Origin: Caulobacter sp. NIBR1757
Lineage (GTDB): Bacteria; Pseudomonadota; Alphaproteobacteria; Caulobacterales; Caulobacteraceae
Reading direction: 5' to 3'
NCBI RefSeq assembly: GCF_027912495.1
Contig: NZ_CP115463.1
Coordinates: 2,689,501-2,753,500, forward strand
Length of the DNA: 64,000 nucleotides
The notes below the pieces were generated by a model. The model saw only the letters and a list, made by a program, of their open reading frames with translations, had not been told where the DNA came from and made no database searches. Positions 1-8,878 of this stretch are shown here, piece by piece; the stretch's first letter is position 1; each line of letters starts with the position of its first letter. Both the position numbers and the translations under genes were made by a program.

Positions 1-121
1 CGGCTCGGGTCAGCTGAAGTGGAAGGATACCGTCGACGAGGGCATCGACGCGGCCCCCGGCGCCTTCATCAAGCTCTTCAAGGGCGAGAACATGGGCAAG
101 ATGCTGGTCAAGCTGGTCTGA
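1..121 (+). CDS. NADP-dependent oxidoreductase (MDR family), C-terminal end only
   Basis: The window opens inside a plus-strand gene read in frame 2, leaving about 39 residues before a TGA at 119-121. The tail has a pattern of alternating charged and hydrophobic residues ending in APGAFIKLFKGENMGKMLVKLV. This is typical of the C-terminus of zinc-independent medium-chain dehydrogenases that use NADPH to reduce alkenals or quinones (CurA/YncB-like), where an 'AP.AF..L..G.N.GK..V.V' ending is usual. The family call rests on this short tail alone; the catalytic part lies outside the window. Confidence 0.6.
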   Translation, partial: GSGQLKWKDTVDEGIDAAPGAFIKLFKGENMGKMLVKLV

Positions 122-159
122 CCGGCGGTCGGCCCGGGTTCGCGCCCGGGCCGGCGGTC

Positions 160-540
160 CTATTCCATTTCGAGGATGCAGGTGGCCACATCGCCGGCGA
201 TGGCGGCGAGCGCTTCGTTGGTGCTCTTCTCCATGGCCTTGCTGTAGCCGTCCGCCGTCGAGCTCATGCTGGTCAGGGCGCTCGTCTGGAAGGCTTCCGG
301 GGCATCCTTCAGGAAGGTCAGCCAGGTGATCGCCAGTTCGGACATCGAGCGGTCCTCGCCGGGCTTGGCGTCGCTTTCCGACAGCTTGGCGAACAGGGTT
401 GTCGCGGCCGCGCATTTACCGGCCATGGCGGCTGACGTGCTGGCCTTGACCTTCAGGGTCGTTTCAGCCGCCGAGGCAGCGCCGGCCACGGCGATTGCAA
501 GCACGGCGCCGAGGGCGATACGGGAAAGGGCGGTGGTCAT
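160..540 (-). CDS. Small exported hypothetical protein
   Basis: The 126-residue product starts with an ATG and a clear Sec signal peptide (hydrophobic stretch about residues 8-22, cleavage probably after ASA at about 24), so the mature protein of roughly 100 residues is likely periplasmic. It has two cysteines in the mature part (near 43 and 121) that could form a disulfide. The mature part looks mostly helical, rich in Ala, Ser and Thr. No family is recognised. It is convergent with the oxidoreductase upstream and followed on the same strand by another small exported gene's downstream end. Confidence 0.7.
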   Translation of the reverse strand: MTTALSRIALGAVLAIAVAGAASAAETTLKVKASTSAAMAGKCAAATTLFAKLSESDAKPGEDRSMSELAITWLTFLKDAPEAFQTSALTSMSSTADGYSKAMEKSTNEALAAIAGDVATCILEME

Positions 541-613
541 GTCAGACGTCCTGTTGATGTCAGGATGTCCTAGCAGGCGGCAGTTCCGCCGCGCGCCCTC
601 AGAAAAGGTGGGG

Positions 614-940
614 TCAGTCGCGGGGCTTGAGCTCCGTGAGCGCCCACTTGTCGCCCTGCTTGCGGAAGCTCAGCGCCACCCGCGCGCCCGGCGTTTCGGG
701 CGCGGACGCCATGACGTCGGCATAGGCCCGGAAGGTGGTCCGACCGGCAGCCAGCCCCGCCTGCGGCACGGCCTCATGGTCGATGGTGGCGCTCTCCAGC
801 GTCACCGCGGAGATCGAGCCCGTGGCGGTGAACACCGGGCCGCTCAACGGCGGCAGGGTTTCGACCTTGTTGATCTTGTCCGGCCCCGGTCCGCAGGCGG
901 CGGCGAGCAGGCAGAGCGACACGATGGCGGCGAGCCTCAT
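614..940 (-). CDS. Small hypothetical lipoprotein
   Basis: A 108-residue product. The open frame extends further upstream, but the ATG at 940 is the best start because it places a textbook lipoprotein signal at the N-terminus: MRLAAIVSLCLLAAAC, with the lipobox cysteine at residue 16. An AAGGA-type ribosome site lies upstream. The mature protein would be anchored in a membrane through this cysteine. The rest has an alternating strand-like pattern ('GARVALSFRKQGDKWALTELK' type at the end) reminiscent of small DUF-type beta proteins, but no family is recognised. Function unknown. Confidence 0.7.
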   Translation of the reverse strand: MRLAAIVSLCLLAAACGPGPDKINKVETLPPLSGPVFTATGSISAVTLESATIDHEAVPQAGLAAGRTTFRAYADVMASAPETPGARVALSFRKQGDKWALTELKPRD

Positions 941-1076
941 CTTGGAACCGATCCTTCCTTGTACGGAGCGGGCCGTAGCACGCCCGTATGACAGTTCAAC
1001 CAATTGCCTTCCCGCCGAAGCCGCCATGGCCTACAAGCCCCGCCTGAATTGGGCTCAATCTACTGGAGAGTGAACC

Positions 1077-1982
1077 GTGGCGCGGCTGTTCGACGCCTTT
1101 GTAATGGTCGACTGGAGCGCGTCTTCCACGCCGAAGACGGGCCGCGATTCCATCTGGATCGGGGTCAACAAGCGTGACGCCCGCTTCCGCCCCACCTTCG
1201 AGGCCCACAACCCCGCCACTCGCGCCGCCGCCATGGCGACCCTGCGCGAGGTGATCGGTGATCTGCGCCGTCGCGGCGAACGGGTGCTCGTCGGCTTCGA
1301 CTTCCCGCTCGGCTATCCGCGTGGAACAGCAGCAAAGCTGGGCCTGAAGGACGCCGACTGGTCCGGCATGTGGAAGTTCCTGGCCGACAACGTCGTCGAC
1401 AAGCCCACCAACGTGAACAACCGCTTCGCCGTGGCCAACAAGGCCAACCGGCTGATGACCGATTCCGCCAAGCCCTTCTGGGGCTGCCCGGCCAAGGACG
1501 CCCAGACCTGGCTGCAGGCGACCAAGCCCGAGCACACGGCCGACCTGCCGCCGGTGCTGCGCGCCGCCGAGCTGGCGACCCAGGGCAAGGGCAAGGCCGG
1601 GGCCAAGAGCGTCTGGCAGATCTTCGGTAACGGCACGGTCGGCAGCCAGGCCATCGTCGGCATTCCGGCCGTGCGGGCCCTCAAGCTGGAACTGGGTGAC
1701 AAGGCGAAAGCCTGGCCGTTCGAGACCGGCTGGAAGACCTTGAAGGACGCCGATGTCGCCGACATCGAGGTGCTGTTCGCCGAGATCTATCCGGCCCTCG
1801 GCGACGTGCGCCCGGAAGCCGGCGAGATCCTCGACCGGGCCCAGGTCCGCGCCCTGTGCGAACATTTCCTGCGCCTCGACGAGGCCGGCAAGCTGGGCGA
1901 AGCCTTCGCCCCGCCCAAGGGCGCCGACGAGGCCGAGATCGCCATCATCGAGACCGAAGAAGGCTGGATTCTCGGGGCCTGA
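1077..1982 (+). CDS. Conserved hypothetical protein, possible RNase H/actin-like fold
   Basis: The 301-residue product begins MARLFDAFVMVDWSAS, and a second acidic strand motif occurs near residue 77 (VLVGFDFPLGYP). This two-strand arrangement with conserved aspartates suggests an RNase H-like fold of the DUF429 type, but that is inference. The C-terminal half contains an IYPAL motif near 238. It has no signal peptide or membrane segment, so it should be cytosolic. Related alphaproteobacterial proteins have sometimes been labelled as cobalamin or molybdopterin biosynthesis proteins; nothing in this neighbourhood supports either. Codon use is typical of the window. Confidence 0.65.
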   Translation: MARLFDAFVMVDWSASSTPKTGRDSIWIGVNKRDARFRPTFEAHNPATRAAAMATLREVIGDLRRRGERVLVGFDFPLGYPRGTAAKLGLKDADWSGMWKFLADNVVDKPTNVNNRFAVANKANRLMTDSAKPFWGCPAKDAQTWLQATKPEHTADLPPVLRAAELATQGKGKAGAKSVWQIFGNGTVGSQAIVGIPAVRALKLELGDKAKAWPFETGWKTLKDADVADIEVLFAEIYPALGDVRPEAGEILDRAQVRALCEHFLRLDEAGKLGEAFAPPKGADEAEIAIIETEEGWILGA

Positions 1983-2069
1983 CGGCGCCGGCTTGCCAAG
2001 CCGGCTCCGCTCCCCGACAGTCCGGCCGGGGACCCGCCAGCCGTCGGCGGCCGTGCGTTGGGGGATGGC

Positions 2070-2636
2070 GTGAAGATCACATCGATGACGGCCGCCGGCG
2101 CGGCCGTGAGCCTGTTGCTGGCCGCCGGCCCGGCCGCCAGCCAGGCCCAGATCGGCATCATGATCGCCCAGATGCAGTCGGAGCGGGCGAACGCCAACTG
2201 CGAGGCCAACCGCCGTCCCGGTGAAAGCCAGCGCATCAATATCACCAATGCGATCAACGGCCTGATGCGCAAGCTTCATGCCCCGGCCATGCCGCCCACG
2301 GACCTCGCCAAACTGTTCAGCAAGGCCAAGGGCTCCAAGGTCGCCAACGTCACCCAGCTGATCAGCCACACCGACCTGCGCACCGAGCTCACCGCCGGGC
2401 CGCCCGGCCAGTGGAAATCCTTCGTCGTCGGCGGCGACCACCGGGCCGCCCGCGGCGTCTGGCGCATCGCCCTGCCCGGCGTCGAAGGCGGACCGGAAAC
2501 CGTCCGCGAATTCGGCTTCGACTTCGTCCTCGAGGGCGGAGCCTGGAAGGTGATGCACGCCCAGGAGTATCCGGGACCACTCTACGCCCCGGAACCGGAC
2601 CCCTTCTGCCACGCGGCGACCGCGTCCAGCTACTGA
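2070..2636 (+). CDS. Exported hypothetical protein
   Basis: The product is about 188 residues with an N-terminal signal peptide (hydrophobic core AAGAAVSLLLAAG, cleavage near ASQA). A GTG at 2070 is preferred because a GGGGA ribosome site lies 5-10 bases before it; a TTG at 2058 is an alternative. The mature part has a block ending 'GAWKVMHAQEYPGPL', which looks like an NTF2-like or lumazine-type beta strand pairing seen in small periplasmic proteins, but no firm family is recognised. It stands alone between two unrelated plus-strand genes. Confidence 0.65.
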   Translation: MKITSMTAAGAAVSLLLAAGPAASQAQIGIMIAQMQSERANANCEANRRPGESQRINITNAINGLMRKLHAPAMPPTDLAKLFSKAKGSKVANVTQLISHTDLRTELTAGPPGQWKSFVVGGDHRAARGVWRIALPGVEGGPETVREFGFDFVLEGGAWKVMHAQEYPGPLYAPEPDPFCHAATASSY

Positions 2637-2894
2637 CCCTGTGGCGCGGGCGCAACGCTCGTTAACCCTCGCGCCACACCCCTCTTGCCAGACCGGCGTT
2701 CGTCGTGAGACACGCCGCCCCCTCGATTTGGAGATCAACCGCCGCATGAAAACGCGCGCCTCACATTGCAGCTGGAGCCTCGGCGACCAGCAACGCGCGC
2801 GTCCTGGCGGCAACTCCATGGCGACCGCGCTTCCACGACCTTAATCGGCGGCGCCCTCCCGGCTGTCGCCTCGCGACGCCTGGAGATGAAGACC

Positions 2895-3908
2895 ATGTAC
2901 GTTTGGACGGGCCCCTGGGCCCAGGTCCAGGACCCCACGCCGCTCCTGCGGCAGCTGGCGGGCGATTTCGCCCACCGGATCGCCCGTGTCTGGCCCGCGC
3001 CGCACGGGACCTTCCTGATCGCCGACGCCGCCCGACGGCATCTGGTCTGCCTGGTGCTGGCCGGCGCGGACGGCATTCCGCCCGAACTGGAGATGCTGCT
3101 GGACGGTCCGTTGAAGCGGGCCATCCGCCGCGGCCTTCCCGGCGCGCCGGAAGGCCTGGAACGGGCGCTCGGCCGGACGGGTGAAATCGCCTGGCCGGCC
3201 GGCGCCTATTCGGTGCTGCTGACCGCCCTGGCCGATCCGATGCAGGCCAAGGTGCTGCGCCACGCAGAGGTCATCACCCCGGTTCTGGTCGAGGGCCTGG
3301 CCGAGGTTCCCGTGGCCCTGCTGCGGGCCTCGAACGGCCAGCTGCGGCCCAACGCCGTGCAGGCGGCGCTGCTGACCGAGGCCTACGACCTGATCGCCCG
3401 GCGGGACGGCGCGAAGGCGGCCAACGCCGCCGCCAACCGCTGGGGCCGCTCGAAGACCCTGCAAGGGATGTTCGAGCGGGTCGGTCAGGACATCATCGCC
3501 GAACTGCCGGCCCCGCCCTTCCCGGGGACGGCGACCCTGCGGCCCCTGGCCAGCAAGGCGGCGATGCGGGACGCCGCCCGCCGCTACCGCAACTGCCTGG
3601 CCAGCAACCGCCTGGTCTGGGCGGCGGCGGGCGACCACGCCTTCTACGAATGGCTGGGCGGGCCGGGGGTGATCGTCGAGCTGAACCGCGACCCGCTTTT
3701 CGGCTGGCGGCTCAACGAGGCGCGGATCCACCAGAACGGGACCGTGCCCGTCGCCGACCGGCCGGCGCTGATCGAGGCGCTCAAGGCCATGGGCGTGCAC
3801 GTCGGCCGCTGTCACTGGAGCTTCGCCGGCGACCTCGACCGCGCCTGGCATTCGGACTTCCAGGCCGACGCGCCCGACCCGGAGCTGAACGAGTTGTTCG
3901 GCTACTAG
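2895..3908 (+). CDS. Hypothetical protein with a PcfJ-like RNCL motif
   Basis: The frame is open from 2766, but the ATG at 2895 has a GGAG ribosome site nine bases upstream and gives a 337-residue protein starting MYVWTGPW. No signal peptide or membrane segment is present. Around residues 225-290 the sequence AARRYRNCLASNR, followed by a strand-rich stretch with VIVELNRDPLFGWRLNEA, resembles the core of PcfJ-like proteins, which are found on plasmids and in some chromosomes and have unknown biochemistry. The N-terminal 200 residues are not recognised. A perfect hairpin follows its stop. Confidence 0.55.
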   Translation: MYVWTGPWAQVQDPTPLLRQLAGDFAHRIARVWPAPHGTFLIADAARRHLVCLVLAGADGIPPELEMLLDGPLKRAIRRGLPGAPEGLERALGRTGEIAWPAGAYSVLLTALADPMQAKVLRHAEVITPVLVEGLAEVPVALLRASNGQLRPNAVQAALLTEAYDLIARRDGAKAANAAANRWGRSKTLQGMFERVGQDIIAELPAPPFPGTATLRPLASKAAMRDAARRYRNCLASNRLVWAAAGDHAFYEWLGGPGVIVELNRDPLFGWRLNEARIHQNGTVPVADRPALIEALKAMGVHVGRCHWSFAGDLDRAWHSDFQADAPDPELNELFGY

Positions 3909-3909
3909 A

Positions 3910-3938
3910 GGGTCCCCCCAGGGCGACTGGGGGGACCC
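3910..3938. repeat. Perfect GC-rich hairpin after the PcfJ-like gene
   Basis: Twelve-base arms GGGTCCCCCCAG and CTGGGGGGACCC flank a five-base loop (GGCGA). It begins two bases after the stop of the upstream gene. There is no following T-run, so it is not a classical intrinsic terminator. Its arms share the GGGTCCC core with the three long palindromic repeats further along (25.2, 27.2 and 31.5 kb), so it may be a short member or relic of that family. Confidence 0.6.
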
Positions 3939-4000
3939 GATGGGTTGACCTTTGCATGCAACAGCCCACCCTCGCCCGCAAACCCTGGGGAGGGCAAAGA

Positions 4001-5257
4001 ATGACCAACAACGAACGGCACATATCCATCGACGCGGTGCGCGGCTTCGCGCTGCTCGGCATCCTGCTGATGAACATCGTCGGCATGGGCCTGCCGACCT
4101 TCGCCTACATCAACCCGACCTACTACGGTGGCCATGAGGGCCCCAACCTTTGGGCCTGGGCGATCAACTATGTCGTCGCCGACGGCAAGATGCGCGGCCT
4201 GTTCACCATGCTGTTCGGGGCCAGCATGATCCTTATCGCCGACCGCGCCGAGGGACAGACACCCGGGCCGGCCAGCATCCACTACCGCCGCGTCGCCTGG
4301 CTGTTCGTCTTCGGCATGCTGCACGCCTACCTGCTGTTCTTCGGCGACATCCTGGTCTGCTACGCCCTGGCCGGGGCGGTGGTCTTCCTGTTCCGCAAGT
4401 GGTCGCCGAAGCTGTTGATCGCGCTCGGCGCCCTTGTGCTGGCCGCCCTGGTGGTGAAGGGCCTGATCGAGGCCGACCATCTGGAGAAGCTGCGCGCCGC
4501 CGCCCTCGCCCCCGACGCCAGCGAGGCGACCCGCAAGGCCTGGGTCCAGGACAGCTTCATCCTCAATCCGCCCGCCAGCCTGGGCGAGAACGAGATCAAG
4601 GGCTACCGCGGCGACTTCATCGACGCCGTGAAGGCCCGCGCCTTCGCGGCCATGATCCTGCAGACCGTGGTGATGTTCGGCGAAACCCTCTGGGAAGCCA
4701 TCGCCCAGATGATGATCGGCATCGGCCTCTACCGCCTGGGCTTCTTCACCCTGGGCTGGAAGACCCGCGGCTACGCGACCCTGATGGCCATCGGCTGGGG
4801 CATCGGCCTGCCGGTCATGGCCTGGCTCGCCTGGCGGGCCGCCCAGTCCGGCTTCGAGCCGCTCGTCATGTCGAAGACCTCCTACTGGGGCTCCATTCCC
4901 CGCCCCTTCATCGCCCTGGCCCACGCCAGCGCCATCCTGCTGCTGGTGCGCGCCGGCGCCGTGCGCTGGCTGATGGACCGCCTGGCCGCCGCCGGACGCA
5001 TGGCGCTCAGCAACTACCTGGGCACCTCGATCGTCACCGCCTTCGTCTTCTGCGGCTTTGGCCTCGGCCTCTACGGCCAGCTCGAGCGCTATCAGCTCTA
5101 CGCCGTCGTCGCTGGCGTCTGGCTGCTGATCCTGCTGTGGAGCAAGCCCTGGATGTCGGCCTTCCACTATGGGCCATTCGAGTGGCTCTGGCGCTCGCTT
5201 GTGCGCTGGAAGCCGCAGCCTTTCATGAAGATGGCCGGGCCGAAGCGCGCGGACTAG
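4001..5257 (+). CDS. DUF418 family membrane protein (YeiB-like)
   Basis: A 418-residue integral membrane protein. The ATG at 4001 follows a GGGGAGGG ribosome site and gives the family's usual N-terminus, 'I..DAVRGFALLGILLMN', with the DxxRG motif at the start of the first helix. About eight to ten hydrophobic helices follow. The C-terminal DUF418 region contains the conserved 'GRMALSNYLGTSIV' segment near 330 and ends close to 'YGPFEWLWRSLVRW'. DUF418 proteins are thought to be transporters or acyl-transfer enzymes of the inner membrane; the substrate is unknown. The next gene starts 35 bases downstream. Confidence 0.9.
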   Translation: MTNNERHISIDAVRGFALLGILLMNIVGMGLPTFAYINPTYYGGHEGPNLWAWAINYVVADGKMRGLFTMLFGASMILIADRAEGQTPGPASIHYRRVAWLFVFGMLHAYLLFFGDILVCYALAGAVVFLFRKWSPKLLIALGALVLAALVVKGLIEADHLEKLRAAALAPDASEATRKAWVQDSFILNPPASLGENEIKGYRGDFIDAVKARAFAAMILQTVVMFGETLWEAIAQMMIGIGLYRLGFFTLGWKTRGYATLMAIGWGIGLPVMAWLAWRAAQSGFEPLVMSKTSYWGSIPRPFIALAHASAILLLVRAGAVRWLMDRLAAAGRMALSNYLGTSIVTAFVFCGFGLGLYGQLERYQLYAVVAGVWLLILLWSKPWMSAFHYGPFEWLWRSLVRWKPQPFMKMAGPKRAD

Positions 5258-5291
5258 CCGAAAGTCCCCGTCTCGGGTTACCAAGCCCCAG

Positions 5292-6911
5292 ATGGGGATT
5301 TTCAAGTTTGCAGTCATCGCCTCGGCCGTGCTGGCCGCGCCGACCCTGGCCCTTGGCCAGGCGCCGGCGCCCGACCGCGCGGCTCAGGTCGACCGCCTGT
5401 TCGGCGCCTATGCCGGGATGGAGTCCCCCGGTTGCGCCGTCTCGGCCTCTCAGGACGGCAAGGTGCTTGTTGAGGGCGCCTATGGCTCTGCCGACCTCGA
5501 GCACGACGTGCCGATCAGCGTCGCCACGCCTTTCGAGGCCGGCTCGGTCTCCAAGCAGTTCACCGCCGCCGCCATCCTGCTGCTGGTCCAGGACGGCAAG
5601 GTCAGGCTGACCGACGATGTCCGCAAATACCTGCCCGAACTGCCCGACTACGGCCGGCCGATTACCATCGATCAGCTGCTCAGCCACACCAGCGGCCTGC
5701 GCGACTGGGGCGACCTGGCCTTCTGGCAGGGTTGGCCGCGCACCACCCGGGCCTTCACCCAGGACGACGTCGTAGACCTGATCCGCCGCCAGCGCGGCCT
5801 CAACTACCTGCCGGGCGCCGAGTACGCCTACACCAACAGCGGCTACAACCTGCTGACCGAGGTGGTGCGCAAGGCTTCCGGCCAGTCGCTGGCCGACTTC
5901 ACCGCCGCGCGCATCTTCAAGCCGCTGGGCATGGGCAAGACCAGCTGGCGCAACGATTTCCGGCGCATCGTCAAGGGCCGCGCCATCGCCTACGCTCGCG
6001 GCACCGATGGCTGGCAACAGCAGATGCCCTTCGAGGAGGGCTATGGCAACGGCGGCCTGATCACCACCGTCGCCGACCTGCAGACCTGGAACGCCGCCCT
6101 CGCCGCCCAGAAGCTGGGCGATTTCCTGACCGTCGAGATGCGCCGCCGCGCCGTCCTCAACAACGGCGTGCGGATCACCTATGCCCGGGGCGTCGTCGTC
6201 CAGACCTGGGCCGGGCAGGACGAGATCAGCCATGCCGGGGCGACCGGCGCCTACAGGGCCTGGCTGGGCTACTATCCTCGCCAGCGGCTCAGCGTCGCGG
6301 TGCTGTGCAACGCCTCAGACGCCAACCCCACCGTGCTCGGCCGCGGCGTTGCCCTGACGGTCCTGCCCCCTGCCCCGCCCGAGCCGCCCGGCGAGCTGCT
6401 GGTCAACCCGGCCAGCCACGCCGGCCTCTATGTCAACGAACGAACGGGGCGCACCCTGCTGCTGGTCGCCGACGCCAACGTCCCCCAGGGCATCCGCGTG
6501 GCCGGCGGTGGTCCGCTCTGGCCGCTGAACGCCGGCAGCGCGAGATTCGGGGCCGACGAACTGATCTTCGGCAAGGATGTGCTGACCCAGAAGACCTTCG
6601 AGGGCGACCGCTACCTCTACCGGCGCGCAGCCCTGTGGCTGCCCACCCAGGCCCAGCTGTCAGGCTTCGTCGGCCGTTACCGCAGTGACGAGATCGGCGT
6701 CACCTACCGCGTCTCGCGGGGCGTGAGCGGCCTGATCCTCAAGCTCGAGGACCGCCCGACCGTCGTCGTCCCGATGAACCCGGTCTACCGCGACGCCTTC
6801 GACCTCCGCGGCAACCTCGCCCGCTTCCGCCGCGACGAAAAGGGCAAGGTCATCACCCTGAGCCTCGGCAGCGGCCGCGTGCGCGACTTGCGGCTGAGGA
6901 AGATTGGCTAG
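5292..6911 (+). CDS. Secreted serine hydrolase, beta-lactamase/PBP4 fold
   Basis: A 539-residue product with a signal peptide (cleavage near LALGQA at about 22). The class C beta-lactamase/esterase domain spans about residues 30-360: catalytic SxxK as S85-V-S-K88, a second motif YTN at about 180, and a downstream HAGATGAYRAWL corresponding to the KTG/HxG motif. The C-terminal 170 residues form an extra beta-rich domain of the kind attached to many of these hydrolases. It should act in the periplasm on a peptide or ester bond; the substrate cannot be read from sequence. Its stop overlaps the convergent GFA gene by 4 bases. Confidence 0.9.
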   Translation: MGIFKFAVIASAVLAAPTLALGQAPAPDRAAQVDRLFGAYAGMESPGCAVSASQDGKVLVEGAYGSADLEHDVPISVATPFEAGSVSKQFTAAAILLLVQDGKVRLTDDVRKYLPELPDYGRPITIDQLLSHTSGLRDWGDLAFWQGWPRTTRAFTQDDVVDLIRRQRGLNYLPGAEYAYTNSGYNLLTEVVRKASGQSLADFTAARIFKPLGMGKTSWRNDFRRIVKGRAIAYARGTDGWQQQMPFEEGYGNGGLITTVADLQTWNAALAAQKLGDFLTVEMRRRAVLNNGVRITYARGVVVQTWAGQDEISHAGATGAYRAWLGYYPRQRLSVAVLCNASDANPTVLGRGVALTVLPPAPPEPPGELLVNPASHAGLYVNERTGRTLLLVADANVPQGIRVAGGGPLWPLNAGSARFGADELIFGKDVLTQKTFEGDRYLYRRAALWLPTQAQLSGFVGRYRSDEIGVTYRVSRGVSGLILKLEDRPTVVVPMNPVYRDAFDLRGNLARFRRDEKGKVITLSLGSGRVRDLRLRKIG

Positions 6912-7321
6912 GACTGGCCAGGAAGACCGGCGAGACGCGGAACCTTCTCCAGATCTTCATCCCAATTCGCCCGGCTTGCCGTGCAGATGTGCGCGGTCGG
7001 GCGAAGCGTCACCTCGCTGTCCAGGCTCCCGGCGGGCACGGCCAGCAAGGCGCCGTCCAGTTGGACGCGCGGGACCGCCGATCCGCAATGCATGCAGAAG
7101 CTCTTCTCATGCCGCGTTCCCTCAACCCGGTAGGTCTTGACGCTGTCCGCCCCGGACAGCCAGTCCAGGGTCGCCGTCGTTGAGAACAGGTTCGCCGCGT
7201 GGGCCGACCCGGTGTCTTTCCGGCAGCGCCCACAGTGGCAGAGAAAGAAACTCTCGAACGCCCCTGAAACGCGGAATTCGACGACCCCGCACAGGCAGGA
7301 GCCGGTTGTCGCTTGAGTCAT
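6908..7321 (-). CDS. GFA family (CENP-V/GFA domain) zinc protein
   Basis: A 137-residue protein with the full zinc-ligand pattern of the glutathione-dependent formaldehyde-activating (Gfa) family: GSCLCGVVEF near the N-terminus, CHCGRCRK at about 28-35, and CMHCGS at about 76-81. Family members bind two zinc ions. Only some catalyse the glutathione-formaldehyde adduct reaction, so that exact activity is not assured. It is convergent with the serine hydrolase, overlapping by 4 bases, and lies downstream of nothing else on its strand. Confidence 0.9.
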   Translation of the reverse strand: MTQATTGSCLCGVVEFRVSGAFESFFLCHCGRCRKDTGSAHAANLFSTTATLDWLSGADSVKTYRVEGTRHEKSFCMHCGSAVPRVQLDGALLAVPAGSLDSEVTLRPTAHICTASRANWDEDLEKVPRLAGLPGQS

Positions 7322-7386
7322 GTGGATGCTCTCTGCCGGCGTACGGGCGCCAGGCGGTTCAGGCCTTCAGATTGACAGATTTCAGG

Positions 7387-8763
7387 CTAGCTGGCCGCCC
7401 GCAGGTCCTCGCTCCGCAACGCCCGCAGCTTCTCGGCCACCAGGAACGACAGCTCGAGCGCCTGTTCGCCGTTGAGGCGCGGGTCGCAGTGGGTGTGGTA
7501 GCGGTCGGCGAGGTCGCCTTCCAACACCGCCCGGGCGCCGCCCGTGCACTCGGTGACGTTCTGGCCGGTCATCTCCAGGTGGACGCCGCCCGGGTGGACG
7601 CCTTCCGCCCCGGCGATCTCCACGAAGGCGCGGACTTCGGCCAGGATGCGGTCGAAGGGCCGGGTCTTGTAACCGTTGTTGGCCTTCAGGGTGTTGCCGT
7701 GCATCGGGTCGGTGGACCACACCACGCTGCGGCCCGACTTCTTCGTCGCCTCCATCAGGCGCGGCAGGCGATCGGCAATCTTCTCGGCCCCGAAGCGGCC
7801 GATCAGGGTCAGGCGGCCGGGCTCGTTGGCCGGGTTCAGCACGTCGATGAGGCGCAGCAGGTCGTCGCCTTCCAGGGTCGGGCCGACCTTGACGCCGATG
7901 GGGTTCTTCACCCCCTTCATGAAGTGGACATGGGCCCCGTCCAGCTGGCGGGTGCGCTCGCCGATCCACAGCATGTGGGCGCTGGTGTCGTACCAGTCGC
8001 CGCTGGTGCTATCGACGCGGGTCATCGCTTCCTCGTAGCCGAGCAGCAGGGCTTCGTGGCTGGTGAAGAACTCGACGCGGTGCATTTCCGGATGGGTGTC
8101 CGGGGTGACGCCGATGGCGGCCATGAAGGTCAGGCTCTCGCTGATCTTCTCGGCCAGTTCCTTGTAGCGGGCGCCTTGGGGGCTGTCGGCGACGAAGCCC
8201 AGCGTCCAGCGGTGAATGTTGTAGAGGTCGGCGTAGCCGCCGCCGGCGAAGGCCCGCAGCAGGTTCAGGGTCGAGGACGACTGGCCGTACGCTTTCAGCA
8301 GCCGCTCGGGATCCGGCGCGCGGCCCGTGGCCTCGAACTCCATCGCGTTGATGTTGTCGCCCCGGTAGGACGGCAGGGTGACGCCGTCGATGGTTTCGAT
8401 CGGTTCGGAACGCGGCTTGGCGAACTGGCCGGCGATGCGGCCGACCTTCACCACCGGCTTGCCGCCCGCGAAGGTCAGCACCACCGCCATCTGCAGGATC
8501 AGGCGGAAGGTGTCGCGGATGTTGTCGGCGCTGAATTCCTTGAAGCTCTCGGCGCAGTCGCCGCCCTGCAGCAGGAAGGCCTTGCCGTCAGCAACGTTGC
8601 CCAGCAGCGATTTCAGACGACGGGCCTCGCCGGCAAACACGAGCGGCGGCATCCGGCGAAGTTCGTCCTCGACCCGCGTCACGGCGCCCGCGTCCGGATA
8701 GTCGGACGGGATGTGCTTGGCGGGTTTGGCTCTCCAGGATTGCGGGGTCCAACGCTCGGTCAT
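7387..8763 (-). CDS. aroG: 3-deoxy-7-phosphoheptulonate synthase, class II
   Basis: The product catalyses the first step of the shikimate pathway, joining phosphoenolpyruvate and erythrose 4-phosphate. The 458-residue length and signature blocks fit the plant/actinobacterial class II family: 'W.P.SWR' at the N-terminus, [12 protein letters not shown] near 66, [13 protein letters not shown] near 108, and the C-terminal DPMHGNT and '[11 protein letters not shown]' motifs. The frame extends to a TTG at 8775; the ATG at 8763 is chosen because it gives the family's MTERWTP start. It is the last gene of a minus-strand run after gor. The symbol follows common usage for class II enzymes. Confidence 0.93.
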   Translation of the reverse strand: MTERWTPQSWRAKPAKHIPSDYPDAGAVTRVEDELRRMPPLVFAGEARRLKSLLGNVADGKAFLLQGGDCAESFKEFSADNIRDTFRLILQMAVVLTFAGGKPVVKVGRIAGQFAKPRSEPIETIDGVTLPSYRGDNINAMEFEATGRAPDPERLLKAYGQSSSTLNLLRAFAGGGYADLYNIHRWTLGFVADSPQGARYKELAEKISESLTFMAAIGVTPDTHPEMHRVEFFTSHEALLLGYEEAMTRVDSTSGDWYDTSAHMLWIGERTRQLDGAHVHFMKGVKNPIGVKVGPTLEGDDLLRLIDVLNPANEPGRLTLIGRFGAEKIADRLPRLMEATKKSGRSVVWSTDPMHGNTLKANNGYKTRPFDRILAEVRAFVEIAGAEGVHPGGVHLEMTGQNVTECTGGARAVLEGDLADRYHTHCDPRLNGEQALELSFLVAEKLRALRSEDLRAAS

Positions 8764-8828
8764 CAGTCTGCTCAATGTCTAAAGGGATCGCGGCTCATAC
8801 AGGAAGAGCACGATACAGGCAAAATAAT

Positions 8829-8856
8829 GCGCGTGGGTGGCGACAAATCCACGCGC
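8829..8856 (-). terminator. Probable terminator after gor
   Basis: An inverted repeat with perfect 8-base arms (GCGCGTGG and CCACGCGC) and a 12-base loop lies 23-50 bases past the gor stop. Read on the minus strand it is followed by ATTATTTTG, a T-rich tract that is rare in this GC-rich DNA. That combination suits an intrinsic terminator separating gor from the DAHP synthase gene. Confidence 0.55.
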
Positions 8857-8878
8857 AGCGGAAAAATCATCCCCGGGC

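Noticed and set aside
996..2819. A 607-codon minus-strand open frame
   Set aside because: It is antisense to two plus-strand genes, one with a signal peptide; its composition is that of a shadow frame.
3910..3938. Intrinsic terminator
   Set aside because: The hairpin is strong but no T-run follows it on either strand; kept as a repeat only.
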